From positions 89,301 through 153,300 of the forward strand of contig JAIPBS010000004.1 of the NCBI GenBank assembly GCA_021738625.1: a DNA stretch of 64,000 bases. The letters are read 5' to 3'. Source of the DNA: Bacteroidales bacterium. Its GTDB lineage: Bacteria; Bacteroidota; Bacteroidia; Bacteroidales; JAIOZK01. Each line of letters starts with the position of its first letter. The first letter of the stretch is position 1. Positions 20,206 to 28,988 of this stretch are shown piece by piece. The notes beneath the pieces are model-generated. The model worked only from the letters and a program-made list of their open reading frames with translations, searched no databases and was not told the origin of the DNA. Position numbers and translations under genes: made by a program.

Positions 20206-21285
20206 ATGTTGGCAGGGATATTCAAACAAGCCATAATGATCACGGCTTTTGTGCTGGCCATGATGCTGATCATTGAGTTCATCAATGTGCAATCCAAAGG
20301 GAAATGGGCATCGAAGTTCAGGCAAAAAGGCTGGCTGCAAATCCTTTCAGCTGCCCTGCTGGGATTGATTCCCGGATGCCTGGGTACCTATACGGCCGTT
20401 TCCCTTTATGCCCATAAGGTGATTGGTTTTGCCGGGCTGGTAACGGTAATGATCGCCACATCCGGCGACGAGGCCTTTTTTATGATCTCGATGATCCCGC
20501 AAACCGCTTTACTGATTTTCGCCGCTACATTTGTTATCGCCATCATTGCCGGTTCCCTGATCTACGCATTTATGGGCAACAAGACCCTGATGAAGCTACC
20601 CGAAAACCATTTACGCGTGCACGAAGATGTTGAAAGCTGCATTTGTTTTTCATTCCCTCAAATCAAAAAAAACCTGAAAGATATTAGTTTTCAAAGGGTC
20701 ATCCTGATCGCCGGACTGGTGCTCTTTATTATTGGCTTGCTGATCGGGGAGTTTGGCCACAGTCATGATTTTGACAGCCTACTTAATCCACACGAGCATG
20801 AACATGCTCACGAAGAATCACATTGGAACTGGATTACAACGAGTTTTTTGGTGGTAAGCCTGATCTCGCTTTTTATAATTGTTTCGGTGAACGATCATTT
20901 TGTTGAAGAGCATTTGTGGAAACACATCATTCGGAAACATTTTCTGAAAATATTCCTCTGGACCTTCGGAGCAATGATCGTCATTCACTTCTTAACGGAA
21001 TATATTGACGTCAGGGAATGGACGCGTGAAAATTTTTACATCATGCTGCTGATTGCTTCGCTGATGGGGATCATCCCGCAATCCGGGCCACATTTTATCT
21101 TTGTTCTGATGTTTGCAGAAGGCACTATTCCTTTCAGCATCTTGCTGGCTAACTCCGTGGTTCAGGACGGACATGGCGCCTTGCCCCTGCTGGCCGAATC
21201 GGGCAAAAGCTTTGTGGTGGTTAAGCTGATCAACATCCTGATCGGACTGGCCTTCGGAATATTGCTGCATTTGTTTGGATTGTGA
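20206..21285 (+). CDS. putative 10-TM heavy-metal exporter (ArsP_2-like)
   Basis: A 359-residue polytopic protein with about ten membrane spans and an internal duplication. The paired loops GLIPGCLGTYTAVSLYAH (N-half) and GIIPQSGPHFIFVLMFAEG (C-half) face each other in the PF11449 family (putative 10TM heavy-metal exporter or manganese transporter). Between them is a His/Asp/Glu-rich loop (about residues 180-205, GHSHDF and HEHEHAHEES), a probable metal-binding segment. The metal is not determinable. The ATG at 20206 is preferred over the TTG two codons upstream. It is divergent from an Fe-S type Rrf2 regulator. Confidence 0.8.
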   Translation: MLAGIFKQAIMITAFVLAMMLIIEFINVQSKGKWASKFRQKGWLQILSAALLGLIPGCLGTYTAVSLYAHKVIGFAGLVTVMIATSGDEAFFMISMIPQTALLIFAATFVIAIIAGSLIYAFMGNKTLMKLPENHLRVHEDVESCICFSFPQIKKNLKDISFQRVILIAGLVLFIIGLLIGEFGHSHDFDSLLNPHEHEHAHEESHWNWITTSFLVVSLISLFIIVSVNDHFVEEHLWKHIIRKHFLKIFLWTFGAMIVIHFLTEYIDVREWTRENFYIMLLIASLMGIIPQSGPHFIFVLMFAEGTIPFSILLANSVVQDGHGALPLLAESGKSFVVVKLINILIGLAFGILLHLFGL

Positions 21286-21307
21286 ACAGAGTGAAAACCT
21301 TTTAGAC

Positions 21308-21338
21308 TTTATTTCTGTAAATAAATGTTTTATTTTTG
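21308..21338 (+). promoter_or_regulatory. promoter of the universal stress protein gene
   Basis: TTTA (21308-21311), 19 bases, then TATTTTTG (21331-21338), 20 bases before the ATG at 21359. It matches the Bacteroidota consensus with one mismatch in the -33 half. Confidence 0.5.
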
Positions 21339-21358
21339 TTTTAAAAGATAATTTAATC

Positions 21359-22234
21359 ATGAAAAAAATTTTAGTCCCCATCGACTTTAGCGAGAATACG
21401 GAAAAAACATGCCAGTACGCGCTGGAAATCGCAAAGAAGTTCAATTCGGAGATCCGCCTGTTCCATTCATATTTTGACCAGATCATCGTATCGGACAGCA
21501 GCTTCCCCACAGGCGTTGACACCGATACCATGCTGAACGAACAATTGCTTCGTGATATCGAAATACGCGCCAGGGAAGACATACAGAAACTGCAATCGGA
21601 TTTGCTGGACCAGTTGAAAAAAGAAAATGCCCATGGCGTAAAAGTTGTTTATACGCTCAAAGGAGGAGACCCGGAAAGCGAAATTATTGAGGAATGTGAA
21701 GAATACCAACCCGACCTGATGATCATGGGTTCCAGTGGAAGGGGGAAAAAAAGCATCCTCACCGGAAGCGTCTCCAAAAAAGTGATGAACAAGGCGGACA
21801 TTCCAGTTCTTGCCATTCCCCAGGATTACGAATACAAAGGCATCAGCAATGTGCTTTACATGACCGACTTCGGCGGACCAGACCACGAACTGATCAACAA
21901 GCTGATGAAGCTGCTTAGTGATTTTGACATCAGGATACACTGCCTGCATCTGAATATTCATGATGACAAAAGAGCGGATAATGAAGTCAAAATGGATGCC
22001 ATCAAAAAACATTTTACCGATGAAATAAGCAAAGGGATGTTAAGTTGCAACCTGATCGACAGCAAAGACATTAGCGATGATATTGAGAACTTTGTAAAAG
22101 AAAACAATATTCATCTGATCGCTTTTCTGTCGCATAAGCGGAATATTTTTCAACGCCTGTTCACCAGCAAGATCACCAAAAAGGACTTGTTCCAGGCCAA
22201 TATTCCATTGCTGGCATTTCACACCAAAAGTTAA
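21359..22234 (+). CDS. universal stress protein, tandem UspA domains
   Basis: A 291-residue protein starting MKKILVPIDFSENTEKT. The first UspA domain (residues 1-150) has the ATP-binding signature GSSGRGKKSILTGSVSKKV (G2xG9xGS). The second (about 155-290) begins NVLYMTDFGGPD but lacks the glycine signature, so only one domain is likely to bind nucleotide. It is cytoplasmic and involved in stress or growth-arrest physiology. The open frame extends upstream to 21275, overlapping the exporter, but the family start and the promoter at 21308-21338 place the start at 21359. Confidence 0.93.
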   Translation: MKKILVPIDFSENTEKTCQYALEIAKKFNSEIRLFHSYFDQIIVSDSSFPTGVDTDTMLNEQLLRDIEIRAREDIQKLQSDLLDQLKKENAHGVKVVYTLKGGDPESEIIEECEEYQPDLMIMGSSGRGKKSILTGSVSKKVMNKADIPVLAIPQDYEYKGISNVLYMTDFGGPDHELINKLMKLLSDFDIRIHCLHLNIHDDKRADNEVKMDAIKKHFTDEISKGMLSCNLIDSKDISDDIENFVKENNIHLIAFLSHKRNIFQRLFTSKITKKDLFQANIPLLAFHTKS

Positions 22235-22350
22235 TGTACTCCACTAAAACGAATTTATTAAAGACAGGACGTTTGTTCTGTAAAAATATGTAGGTTTGAA
22301 AAAATTTAGCGGACTAAAATCCGTTAGGAAGTTCTGAAACCAGTGCCGAG

Positions 22351-24315
22351 ATGAAACTATCCATAGTAATCGTTAACTACAACGTCAAGTATTTTCTTGA
22401 GCAATGCCTGAACAGCGTTAAGCGGGCTGTTGAAGGCATAGATGTGGAAGTATTTGTTGTGGATAACAACTCGGTCGACAGCTCGGTGAGCATGCTGAAA
22501 GAAAAGTTTCCCGAGGTGAAACTTATCGAGAACAGGGAAAACCTCGGATTCAGCCGGGCCAATAACCAGGCGATTAAAGCTTCCCGGGGCGAATATGTTT
22601 TGCTTCTGAATCCGGATACGGTGGTTGAAGACGATACCTTTAAGAAATGTATCGCGTTTATGGATGCGCATCAAGATGCCGGCGGACTGGGCGTGAAAAT
22701 GATAGACGGCAAGGGCAACTTCCTGCCCGAATCCAAACGCGGCTTCCCTTCCCCCTCCACTGCTTTTTACAAGATTTTCGGGCTGTCGAAACTGTTTCCG
22801 AGATCCAGGACCTTCGGCAAATATCATCTAGGATATCTTGATAAAAATGAAATCCACGAAGTTGACGTGCTAGCTGGCGCGTTTATGATGCTGCGCAAAA
22901 AAGTGCTGGACGAGATCGGTTTCCTCGATGAATCCTTTTTCATGTACGGAGAGGATATCGACCTTTCTTACCGCATCAACAAGTCGGGATATAAGAACTA
23001 TTATTTTCCCGAAACACGCATTATCCATTACAAAGGCGAGAGTACCAAGAAAAGTTCCATCAATTATGTGTTCATTTTCTACAATGCTATGGTAATATTT
23101 GCCAGGAAGCATTTCTCGAAAAAGAATGCCAGGCTTTACACCTTCCTGATCAACATGGCCATATGGTTCAGGGCGTCCCTGGCGGTGATAACCAGGTTCC
23201 TGAAACAGGTATTTCTCCCCATCCTTGATTTTATTTTCATTTACGTCGGGATACTCCTCATAAAGGGATACTGGGAGCAACATGTTATTTTCACCGAAGG
23301 GGGGCATTATCCGGATGAATTCATCTATATCATTTTACCGGCCTACATCCTCATCTGGTTGTTGTCGGTATATTTCAGCGGTGGTTATGATAAACCCGTG
23401 AAGCTGCTCAAGGTTTTCCAGGGCATGGCAATCGGCACAGTGGTGATCCTGGTTTCTTATGCCCTGTTTCCTGAAAGCTGGCGATTCTCACGGGCCATCA
23501 TTCTGCTGGGAACCATTTGGGGACTTGCTGCCATGGTCGGTTTACGGGCTTTGTTCAGCACTTTTAAGGTCCAGGGGGTAAAATTCGGGGAAACCAGCAA
23601 CAAAAGATTTCTTATCATCGGTGAAAAAGAAGAAGCCCGAAGGGTCACTGAACTGCTTCAAAAAACACAACTGGCCCCAGCCTTTATCGGCCTGGTTAAA
23701 CCATCAGGCAAAGTCACTAGAAATGACGGCTTCATCGGCACCCTGAATCAGATCAGGGACATCATCACCATCTATAAGATCAATGAAGTGATCTTTTGCT
23801 CAAAGGACATCCCTCCCCAGCAGATCATCGATAAGATGTCGGAACTGCACAATTTCCAGGTGGATTACAAGATCGCCCCCGAAGACAGCCTGTCCATTAT
23901 CGGGAGCAACAGCATCAACACTTCCGGGGACCTGTATATCATCAATATCAATGCCATTGATAAGCCGGTAAACAAAAGGAACAAGCGTCTTTTCGATATC
24001 CTGATTTCACTGATATTGCTTGGGGTCAGCCCGGCGGGCATTTTCATTGTAAGACAACCAGCGGGCTTCCTGCGAAACATTTTTCTCGTTCTTGCCGGCA
24101 GGCGCTCCTGGATGGGTTATGCCCAGGCCGATGTGGCTCATTCCCATAAACTTCCTTCCATTAAGAAAGGTGTATTAAATCCGGCTGATGCATTTAGAAA
24201 AACCAATATCAGCAGTGAAACCCTTGAAAAACTCAATCTGATATACGTACGTGATTACAAAGTTTGGACCGACCTGAATGTGATCTGGAAAGGATTTAAG
24301 GAACTGGGGAGATAG
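22351..24315 (+). CDS. GT2 glycosyltransferase fused to a degenerate phosphoglycosyltransferase
   Basis: A 654-residue fusion. Residues 1-300 are a GT-A glycosyltransferase family 2 domain: SIVIVNYNVKYFLEQCL, ENLGFSRANNQAI, NPDT (the DxD equivalent), and FMYGEDIDLSYR. Membrane spans (about 275-400) and a Rossmann-like domain (RFLIIGEKEEARR, near 419) follow, as in polyprenyl phosphoglycosyltransferases (WbaP/WcaJ type). The last 115 residues begin KRLFDILISLILLGVSP like the catalytic domain of those enzymes but lack the KFRSM and Asp-Glu catalytic block, resuming only with GRRSWMGYAQ. The second half is therefore probably structural or regulatory. Likely role: a sugar-transfer step in surface glycan assembly. 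Confidence 0.8.
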   Translation: MKLSIVIVNYNVKYFLEQCLNSVKRAVEGIDVEVFVVDNNSVDSSVSMLKEKFPEVKLIENRENLGFSRANNQAIKASRGEYVLLLNPDTVVEDDTFKKCIAFMDAHQDAGGLGVKMIDGKGNFLPESKRGFPSPSTAFYKIFGLSKLFPRSRTFGKYHLGYLDKNEIHEVDVLAGAFMMLRKKVLDEIGFLDESFFMYGEDIDLSYRINKSGYKNYYFPETRIIHYKGESTKKSSINYVFIFYNAMVIFARKHFSKKNARLYTFLINMAIWFRASLAVITRFLKQVFLPILDFIFIYVGILLIKGYWEQHVIFTEGGHYPDEFIYIILPAYILIWLLSVYFSGGYDKPVKLLKVFQGMAIGTVVILVSYALFPESWRFSRAIILLGTIWGLAAMVGLRALFSTFKVQGVKFGETSNKRFLIIGEKEEARRVTELLQKTQLAPAFIGLVKPSGKVTRNDGFIGTLNQIRDIITIYKINEVIFCSKDIPPQQIIDKMSELHNFQVDYKIAPEDSLSIIGSNSINTSGDLYIININAIDKPVNKRNKRLFDILISLILLGVSPAGIFIVRQPAGFLRNIFLVLAGRRSWMGYAQADVAHSHKLPSIKKGVLNPADAFRKTNISSETLEKLNLIYVRDYKVWTDLNVIWKGFKELGR

Positions 24316-24397
24316 AAGATCTGGAGGGACTGGTTGTAATTAATGGGTGTCTTGTCCTGAAATAGGTTTACAAAAAAAGTGAACAAAATTCAGGATT

Positions 24398-24472
24398 ATG
24401 AAAAGAAAAAGAAAGGTTTATTCGGTCACATTCAAATTAAAGGTTGTAGGAGTCTATTCTATAACTTTATAG
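24398..24472 (+). pseudogene. fragment of a transposase N-terminus (IS3-type OrfA-like)
   Basis: Twenty-four codons, MKRKRKVYSVTFKLKVVGVY then SITL and TAG, resemble the start of IS3-family OrfA (basic start followed by xFKLKVV). The upstream stretch GTGTCTTGTCCTGAAATAGG (24346-24365) resembles an IS left end. Nothing downstream looks like a transposase. The remnant lies in the otherwise empty gap between the GT2 fusion and aroE. The assignment rests on a short motif. Confidence 0.45.
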
Positions 24473-24534
24473 CATTATAACCAATTATAAGAAGGGAAGA
24501 AGTAACATCCTGGTAAACCGTAAACTATTTCCTC

Positions 24535-25281
24535 TCACCCCCTCCAAATCTCCCACGCCCTTTCGGCTTGCAGTCTGAACATCTCAACGCCACTCACGGT
24601 AGTGGCTCCTGCTTTTTTGCTGAATTCCAGGAAACGGGTTTTGGCCGGGTTGTAGATCAGATCGAACATGAGGTGGTCGGGGGTGATGTATTCGTAAGGC
24701 AGGCTGGGATAATCCATGGTACCGGGATGCATGCCGAGCGGTGTTGTGTTCACGATGATCAGGTTGTCTTCCAGGATTTGTTTGGTCACTGCCCAGTAAA
24801 CAATATGGTGTGACTTTAAGGGGCGGCGCGTAACATTCTGATAACTGATACCGAGTTTTTTGAATACAAACTTAACCGCCTTTGAAGCGCCGCCTGTACC
24901 CAGGATCAGTGCCCTTTTATGCTTTTCCCTAAGCTTTGGCCTCAGAGCGTGTTCAAACCCATAGGCGTCGGTATTGTAGCCTGTCAGATGTTTCTTGCCT
25001 TCCTGCCGCGTGATTTTAACCGTATTCACCGCTCCGATGAAACGGGCATACATATCCAGTTCATCCAGGTAAGCGATCACCCTTTCCTTGAAAGGGGAGG
25101 TGACGTTGAACCCTGCCAGGTCGGGCCGGCTTTTGATGATTTTGGGAAGCTCTTCAATCTCCTGCAGTTCAAACTTCAGGTATTGATGGTCTTTTAAATT
25201 CAATAGTTTGAACTTTTCGCTGAAGTAATCAGGAGAGTGGCTGTGCGATAATGGATTGCCGATTATTCCGTAGGTGATCAT
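24535..25281 (-). CDS. aroE: shikimate dehydrogenase
   Basis: A 248-residue NADP-dependent enzyme reducing 3-dehydroshikimate to shikimate in aromatic amino acid synthesis. Readable motifs: GNPLSHSHSPDYF (substrate Ser residues), FNVTSPFKERV with the catalytic Lys, NTDAYGFE with the Asp partner, the cofactor loop LGTGGASKAV, and the C-terminal SGVEMFRLQAERAWEIW. Slightly shorter than the E. coli enzyme (272), as is usual in Bacteroidota. It is followed at 28 bases spacing by the DUF368 gene upstream on the same strand, so the two may be co-transcribed. Confidence 0.96.
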   Translation of the reverse strand: MITYGIIGNPLSHSHSPDYFSEKFKLLNLKDHQYLKFELQEIEELPKIIKSRPDLAGFNVTSPFKERVIAYLDELDMYARFIGAVNTVKITRQEGKKHLTGYNTDAYGFEHALRPKLREKHKRALILGTGGASKAVKFVFKKLGISYQNVTRRPLKSHHIVYWAVTKQILEDNLIIVNTTPLGMHPGTMDYPSLPYEYITPDHLMFDLIYNPAKTRFLEFSKKAGATTVSGVEMFRLQAERAWEIWRG

Positions 25282-25308
25282 TGGGGTAAAAATAAAACTA
25301 AATCCCGG

Positions 25309-26238
25309 TTAAGGCAAATCTTTTTCTTCAGCGGTTTTCTCAAGCAACCAGATAGAGACAATCCCGATCAGGATAAAGGCGAAAGCAATCCAGAATTGCT
25401 GGCTGCCGAAATCGGGCAGCAGCCATTCGTATCCTTTGATGATGGGGTTGCCGTCCTCTTTCAGGACAAGCTCGCCGTTTTCCCTGAGGTATTTGATGTT
25501 TTTCCAGGGCCATAAAATGCTGAGTGAACCCAGGATAAAACCTGTTAGCAATGAAATGGTCTGGTCTTTAAATTTTTTCAGAAGCCAGGAAAGAAAGTGC
25601 GAGAAGGCAACCAGGCCCACGGCAGCGCCGATGATCACGGGCAGCAGTATACCGAGGTCTTTGTTGTTGATGGCGTCGATCATCACCAACTGGTAGTTGC
25701 CCATCACCAGCAGGATGAAGGAGCCGCTAAGGCCCGGAAGGATCATGCTGCACACGGCCGCTACACCGCACAGCATGAGGTAAACAAAGCTTTCGTTGGT
25801 AGAAGCCGGGTTCAGCACGCTGATGCTGACTGCAATGGCGGTGCCCACCATAAAAGAAATGATCACACTGACTTGCCAGCTCTTAACCGTTTTTCCCACA
25901 AAATAAACGGAAGCCAGCACCAGCCCGAAGAAAAAGGCCCAGATGTAAACCGGGTAGTGCTCGAACAGGTAATCGAATAAACGGGCCAGGCTTACGATGG
26001 CGATTAGGATACCGATCAGAATGGCCAAAAGAAAGACCAGATCGGTATGCCGGACGAAATCATTTATTTTTCCTTTAAAAAGCAGCCGGATGGCTTTCAG
26101 GTCGAATGATTTAAGGCTGTTGATCAACCTTTCAAATATCCCTGTGATCAGGGCCATGGTTCCGCCCGATACGCCCGGGATCACGTTGGCCGCTCCCATG
26201 GCGACACCTTTCAAAGCATTGCTGATAAAATGTCTCAT
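25309..26238 (-). CDS. DUF368 family undecaprenyl-phosphate translocase (PopT-like)
   Basis: A 309-residue membrane protein with about eight spans and the two conserved DUF368 loops GAANVIPGVSGGTMALITGI (about residues 15-34) and CSMILPGLSGSFILLVMGNY (about 160-180). DUF368/PopT proteins recycle undecaprenyl phosphate across the cytoplasmic membrane after cell-wall and surface-glycan synthesis (established for family members in other bacteria). The role here follows from homology. It fits the heavy use of lipid-linked glycans implied by the rest of the window. Confidence 0.88.
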   Translation of the reverse strand: MRHFISNALKGVAMGAANVIPGVSGGTMALITGIFERLINSLKSFDLKAIRLLFKGKINDFVRHTDLVFLLAILIGILIAIVSLARLFDYLFEHYPVYIWAFFFGLVLASVYFVGKTVKSWQVSVIISFMVGTAIAVSISVLNPASTNESFVYLMLCGVAAVCSMILPGLSGSFILLVMGNYQLVMIDAINNKDLGILLPVIIGAAVGLVAFSHFLSWLLKKFKDQTISLLTGFILGSLSILWPWKNIKYLRENGELVLKEDGNPIIKGYEWLLPDFGSQQFWIAFAFILIGIVSIWLLEKTAEEKDLP

Positions 26239-26365
26239 TCTTTCATTTTACATTGAAGGGGCAAAAATACATAAATCGGGAAGAAGATGAATTTGGAGTT
26301 CAAAGTTCAAAGTTTAAGCCACATTGAAAGTTTGTAATAAGTAGTGCTTTTATCTTGACAGCATT

Positions 26366-27172
26366 TTATTTTTCCCAGAATTCCGCGCATTTTTGCTGCT
26401 CTGCAATCCGTAAGATGGAAAAGCCTAGCTTGATGGCCTGTTCAAAATCTTCACAAGCTATTTCTTTTTCTCCAAGTTCATAAAGTGCCAATCCACGCAG
26501 AAAATAGGCGTTCTTTTGTTGAGGGTCGAGGGCGATGGCTTTATTGCAATCTTTCACCACTCCTTTCATATCAAAAGGAAAAGCGGTTGCGGCCCGGTTG
26601 ATGTATGCCCGTGGGTTTGTTGTGTCCTGATCTATATACGCATCCAAGTCATGGCGTGCCTGCTCCGAATCTCCCAGGGCCAGATAAATCCTTGCACGGT
26701 TCAGGTAATGTTCTGCGTCATTGGTCTCTTGGATTTTTTCCTGCAGCTTTTTAAGCAACGCTTCATGCTTGGGTCTGGTCCAGTAACCCATGGTTGTTTT
26801 GATCCTGCCGTTGCAATTGTCTTCAACCAGGTTAAAGGCCAGGTAATACCTGTTTTGATCGATGACATATACTCCGGCATCCGGACACATTTCGCCCGCT
26901 TCATCCCTGAAAACAACCGTATCTCCTTTCATTTCATATTCCGATCTGATATCAATGGTCAGGTCATTGCCAAAATCTCCCTCAATAATTCCATTCTCCT
27001 TAAAATCAAAGCTAACCGGACCAGAGTGACCTATCCTGACCCATTTGCCGGAGAGAGTGTTATCGGTCTCTGTATTCTGTTGCTGATTCTTCTTTCCGTC
27101 AGTCTGATTGCAGGATGTCAAAACCCCCATCACTAAAACAACTGGCAAAAAGATATTAAACTTCATTTTCAA
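26366..27172 (-). CDS. TPR-containing lipoprotein
   Basis: A 268-residue protein with a lipoprotein signal peptide (lipobox GVLTSC, Cys near residue 22). Residues 40-140 form an unrecognised beta-rich domain (FKENGIIEGDFGND, EMKGDTVVFRDEAG), and about 155-260 form three TPR repeats (AEHYLNRARIYLALGDSEQA, RAYINRAATAF, KNAYFLRGLALYELGEKEIA). Membrane-anchored TPR proteins usually act as scaffolds. No partner is suggested by the neighbours. Confidence 0.78.
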   Translation of the reverse strand: MKMKFNIFLPVVLVMGVLTSCNQTDGKKNQQQNTETDNTLSGKWVRIGHSGPVSFDFKENGIIEGDFGNDLTIDIRSEYEMKGDTVVFRDEAGEMCPDAGVYVIDQNRYYLAFNLVEDNCNGRIKTTMGYWTRPKHEALLKKLQEKIQETNDAEHYLNRARIYLALGDSEQARHDLDAYIDQDTTNPRAYINRAATAFPFDMKGVVKDCNKAIALDPQQKNAYFLRGLALYELGEKEIACEDFEQAIKLGFSILRIAEQQKCAEFWEK

Positions 27173-27260
27173 AACTTTTTGACTTGGTTAAAAAAAACAT
27201 ACATAAATCAAAAACAAACTTGTAACCTGCAAGCTGTAACTTGCAGCCTGTAATCTGCAG

Positions 27261-28694
27261 CTACTTCTTCCTGCTCACCTTCTTGTCCTTGGGCCGGTAG
27301 AGCCTGATCAGATCCATGAATTTGTTGTTTTGTTCAAGATCGGGTTGATATTCAAAAATCTCCGTGTGTTTGTTATAATTGATAGAAAGTGCTTCTTCAA
27401 AGGTTTTGAGGGCTTCGCGGGTTTTTCCTGAATTGAGCAGGTAGATGGATAAGCGATAATAAATGGCTGCATTTTCTGGTTGATATTCAAGCCCTTCATT
27501 TAAGATCTTAATGGCTTTTCTCAGGTCGTCCTGTTTTGCATAAAGACTGGAAAAATCAAGCCAGATGTCGGGATTGTATGCATCCAGTTCACTCACTTTT
27601 TGATAGGCCCTGGCAGCGTCTTCTATGCGTTCGCTGCGGTAGAGCGTATCGGCATAAAGGAACCAGGTTTCGGGGTTGAGATTGTCCAGTTTCAAGGCCC
27701 GCTGGAAGCACTTCAGGCTGGAGACGGATTTATCCAGGTCATCAAGGGCGATGCCCATGCCCACCCAGGCATCAGCAAAATTGGGATCTAAATCGGTTGA
27801 TTTCCTGTAATACTCGAGCGCATTTGTTGCATCCTCCATTTTTTCATAACACTCACCGATATAGTAATAGGTCATGGCGTCGGGTTCTTCATGCCCGAAG
27901 GTTTCCTTATAAACTTCTATCGCTTCCCTGTATTTTTTCAGGTTGGCTAGGGCATTGGCTTTGTTGAAGTATGAGGAGGCAAAATTATCATCAATAGCGA
28001 TGGCATAGTCATAGGCGTCCACGGCTTGCTCATGCAGGTCGATGTTGTTATAGGCTACTCCCAAATTGAACCAGGCCGCTTTTGAATAGGGGTTTTTATC
28101 GATATATGATTTAAAAAACTCGATGCTGTCTTCGGTTTTATTGCCAAACTCATAGCAAAAGGAGAGCTCGTAAATCACCGCCTCGTTTTCGGGTTCCATT
28201 TCCAGGGCTTGTTTCAGGTAAAGGATGGCTTTGTCGTAATTGCCCTGGTTCTCAAACTCAAAAGCAATATTGGTGAGGATGTCGACTTTGTCTTCAGCAT
28301 ATTCGTAAGCAATTTTATATGTGGCAACGGCTTCTTTATGCTTTTTCAGGTAGCTGTATACAGATGCCTTGATGATATATACATCGGGATTGGATGGATC
28401 TGTATTTTCGATTTGCTCAAGCAGGCGCAGGGCTTCATTGGCTCTGCCCGATCCCACGAAATGTTGTGCCTGCTTCAGCGTGATCTCCGGATTGCCCGGG
28501 TATTGCTGCAAAGCGGATTCGATGGCCTTTCCGGCTTCCTGTGTTTTGCCGTTGTCGAGATAGTAATCGATGATGTCCTCAAACTCATCCACATCGAAAA
28601 AGGCAAAACTCCCTTTCTCCAGCATGCTCTCAAATTTTTTTACAAGCGAGTGCAATTCCTCATCATAGAAATCATCAAAAAAATCTTTCGTCAT
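27261..28694 (-). CDS. cytoplasmic TPR repeat protein
   Basis: A 477-residue protein made almost entirely of TPR repeats (about twelve units of 34 residues), preceded by an acidic N-terminus (DFFDDFYDEELHSLV) and followed by a basic tail (RPKDKKVSRKK). It has no signal peptide. Proteins of this type adjoin housekeeping genes in many Bacteroidota. It is probably a protein-interaction scaffold; no specific role can be read. Confidence 0.82.
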   Translation of the reverse strand: MTKDFFDDFYDEELHSLVKKFESMLEKGSFAFFDVDEFEDIIDYYLDNGKTQEAGKAIESALQQYPGNPEITLKQAQHFVGSGRANEALRLLEQIENTDPSNPDVYIIKASVYSYLKKHKEAVATYKIAYEYAEDKVDILTNIAFEFENQGNYDKAILYLKQALEMEPENEAVIYELSFCYEFGNKTEDSIEFFKSYIDKNPYSKAAWFNLGVAYNNIDLHEQAVDAYDYAIAIDDNFASSYFNKANALANLKKYREAIEVYKETFGHEEPDAMTYYYIGECYEKMEDATNALEYYRKSTDLDPNFADAWVGMGIALDDLDKSVSSLKCFQRALKLDNLNPETWFLYADTLYRSERIEDAARAYQKVSELDAYNPDIWLDFSSLYAKQDDLRKAIKILNEGLEYQPENAAIYYRLSIYLLNSGKTREALKTFEEALSINYNKHTEIFEYQPDLEQNNKFMDLIRLYRPKDKKVSRKK

Positions 28695-28861
28695 ATATAA
28701 CAGATCCTCTCTTTTCTCTTAACTCTACAAAAGTATAAAAGAATAGTGAATGCAGGATGGAGAAATGTTAATTGAAGATGGAAGCTAGAAGTCAGTAGTC
28801 AAAATATAGAATTTAGCAGATAGCAGATAGCTAGGAGTTTGGCGCCTAATAACAACTAGAT

Positions 28862-28960
28862 GACCACTGAATGACCACCGAATTTCCATTGAATGACAAT
28901 CGAAGTTCCATTGAATGACAATCGAAGTTCCATTGAATGACCATCGTATTCCAACCGAAT
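28862..28960 (-). repeat. 11-bp-period tandem array upstream of glmM
   Basis: Four 22-bp units (28862-28883, 28884-28905, 28906-28927, 28928-28949) and a partial fifth. Units 2 and 3 are identical, TTCCATTGAATGACAATCGA plus AG. On the minus strand each unit splits into two related 11-mers of the form GTCATTCAATG and GAACTTCGATT. Related arrays lie at 30756-30810 and 31300-31365 in the opposite orientation. There are no spacers, so this is not a CRISPR. The array ends four bases before a -7 box for glmM. Confidence 0.8.
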
Positions 28961-28963
28961 CCG

Positions 28964-28971
28964 TAACTTTG
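28964..28971 (+). promoter_or_regulatory. possible -7 box of glmM
   Basis: TAACTTTG matches TAnnTTTG, 17 bases before the ATG at 28989. No TTTG is found at the right distance upstream, where the 11-bp array lies instead. Confidence 0.4.
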
Positions 28972-28988
28972 TCCAAAAACACGCAGGC

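Noticed and set aside
28862..28960. CRISPR array
   Set aside because: The units are 11/22 bp, contiguous and without unique spacers, and no cas genes are near.
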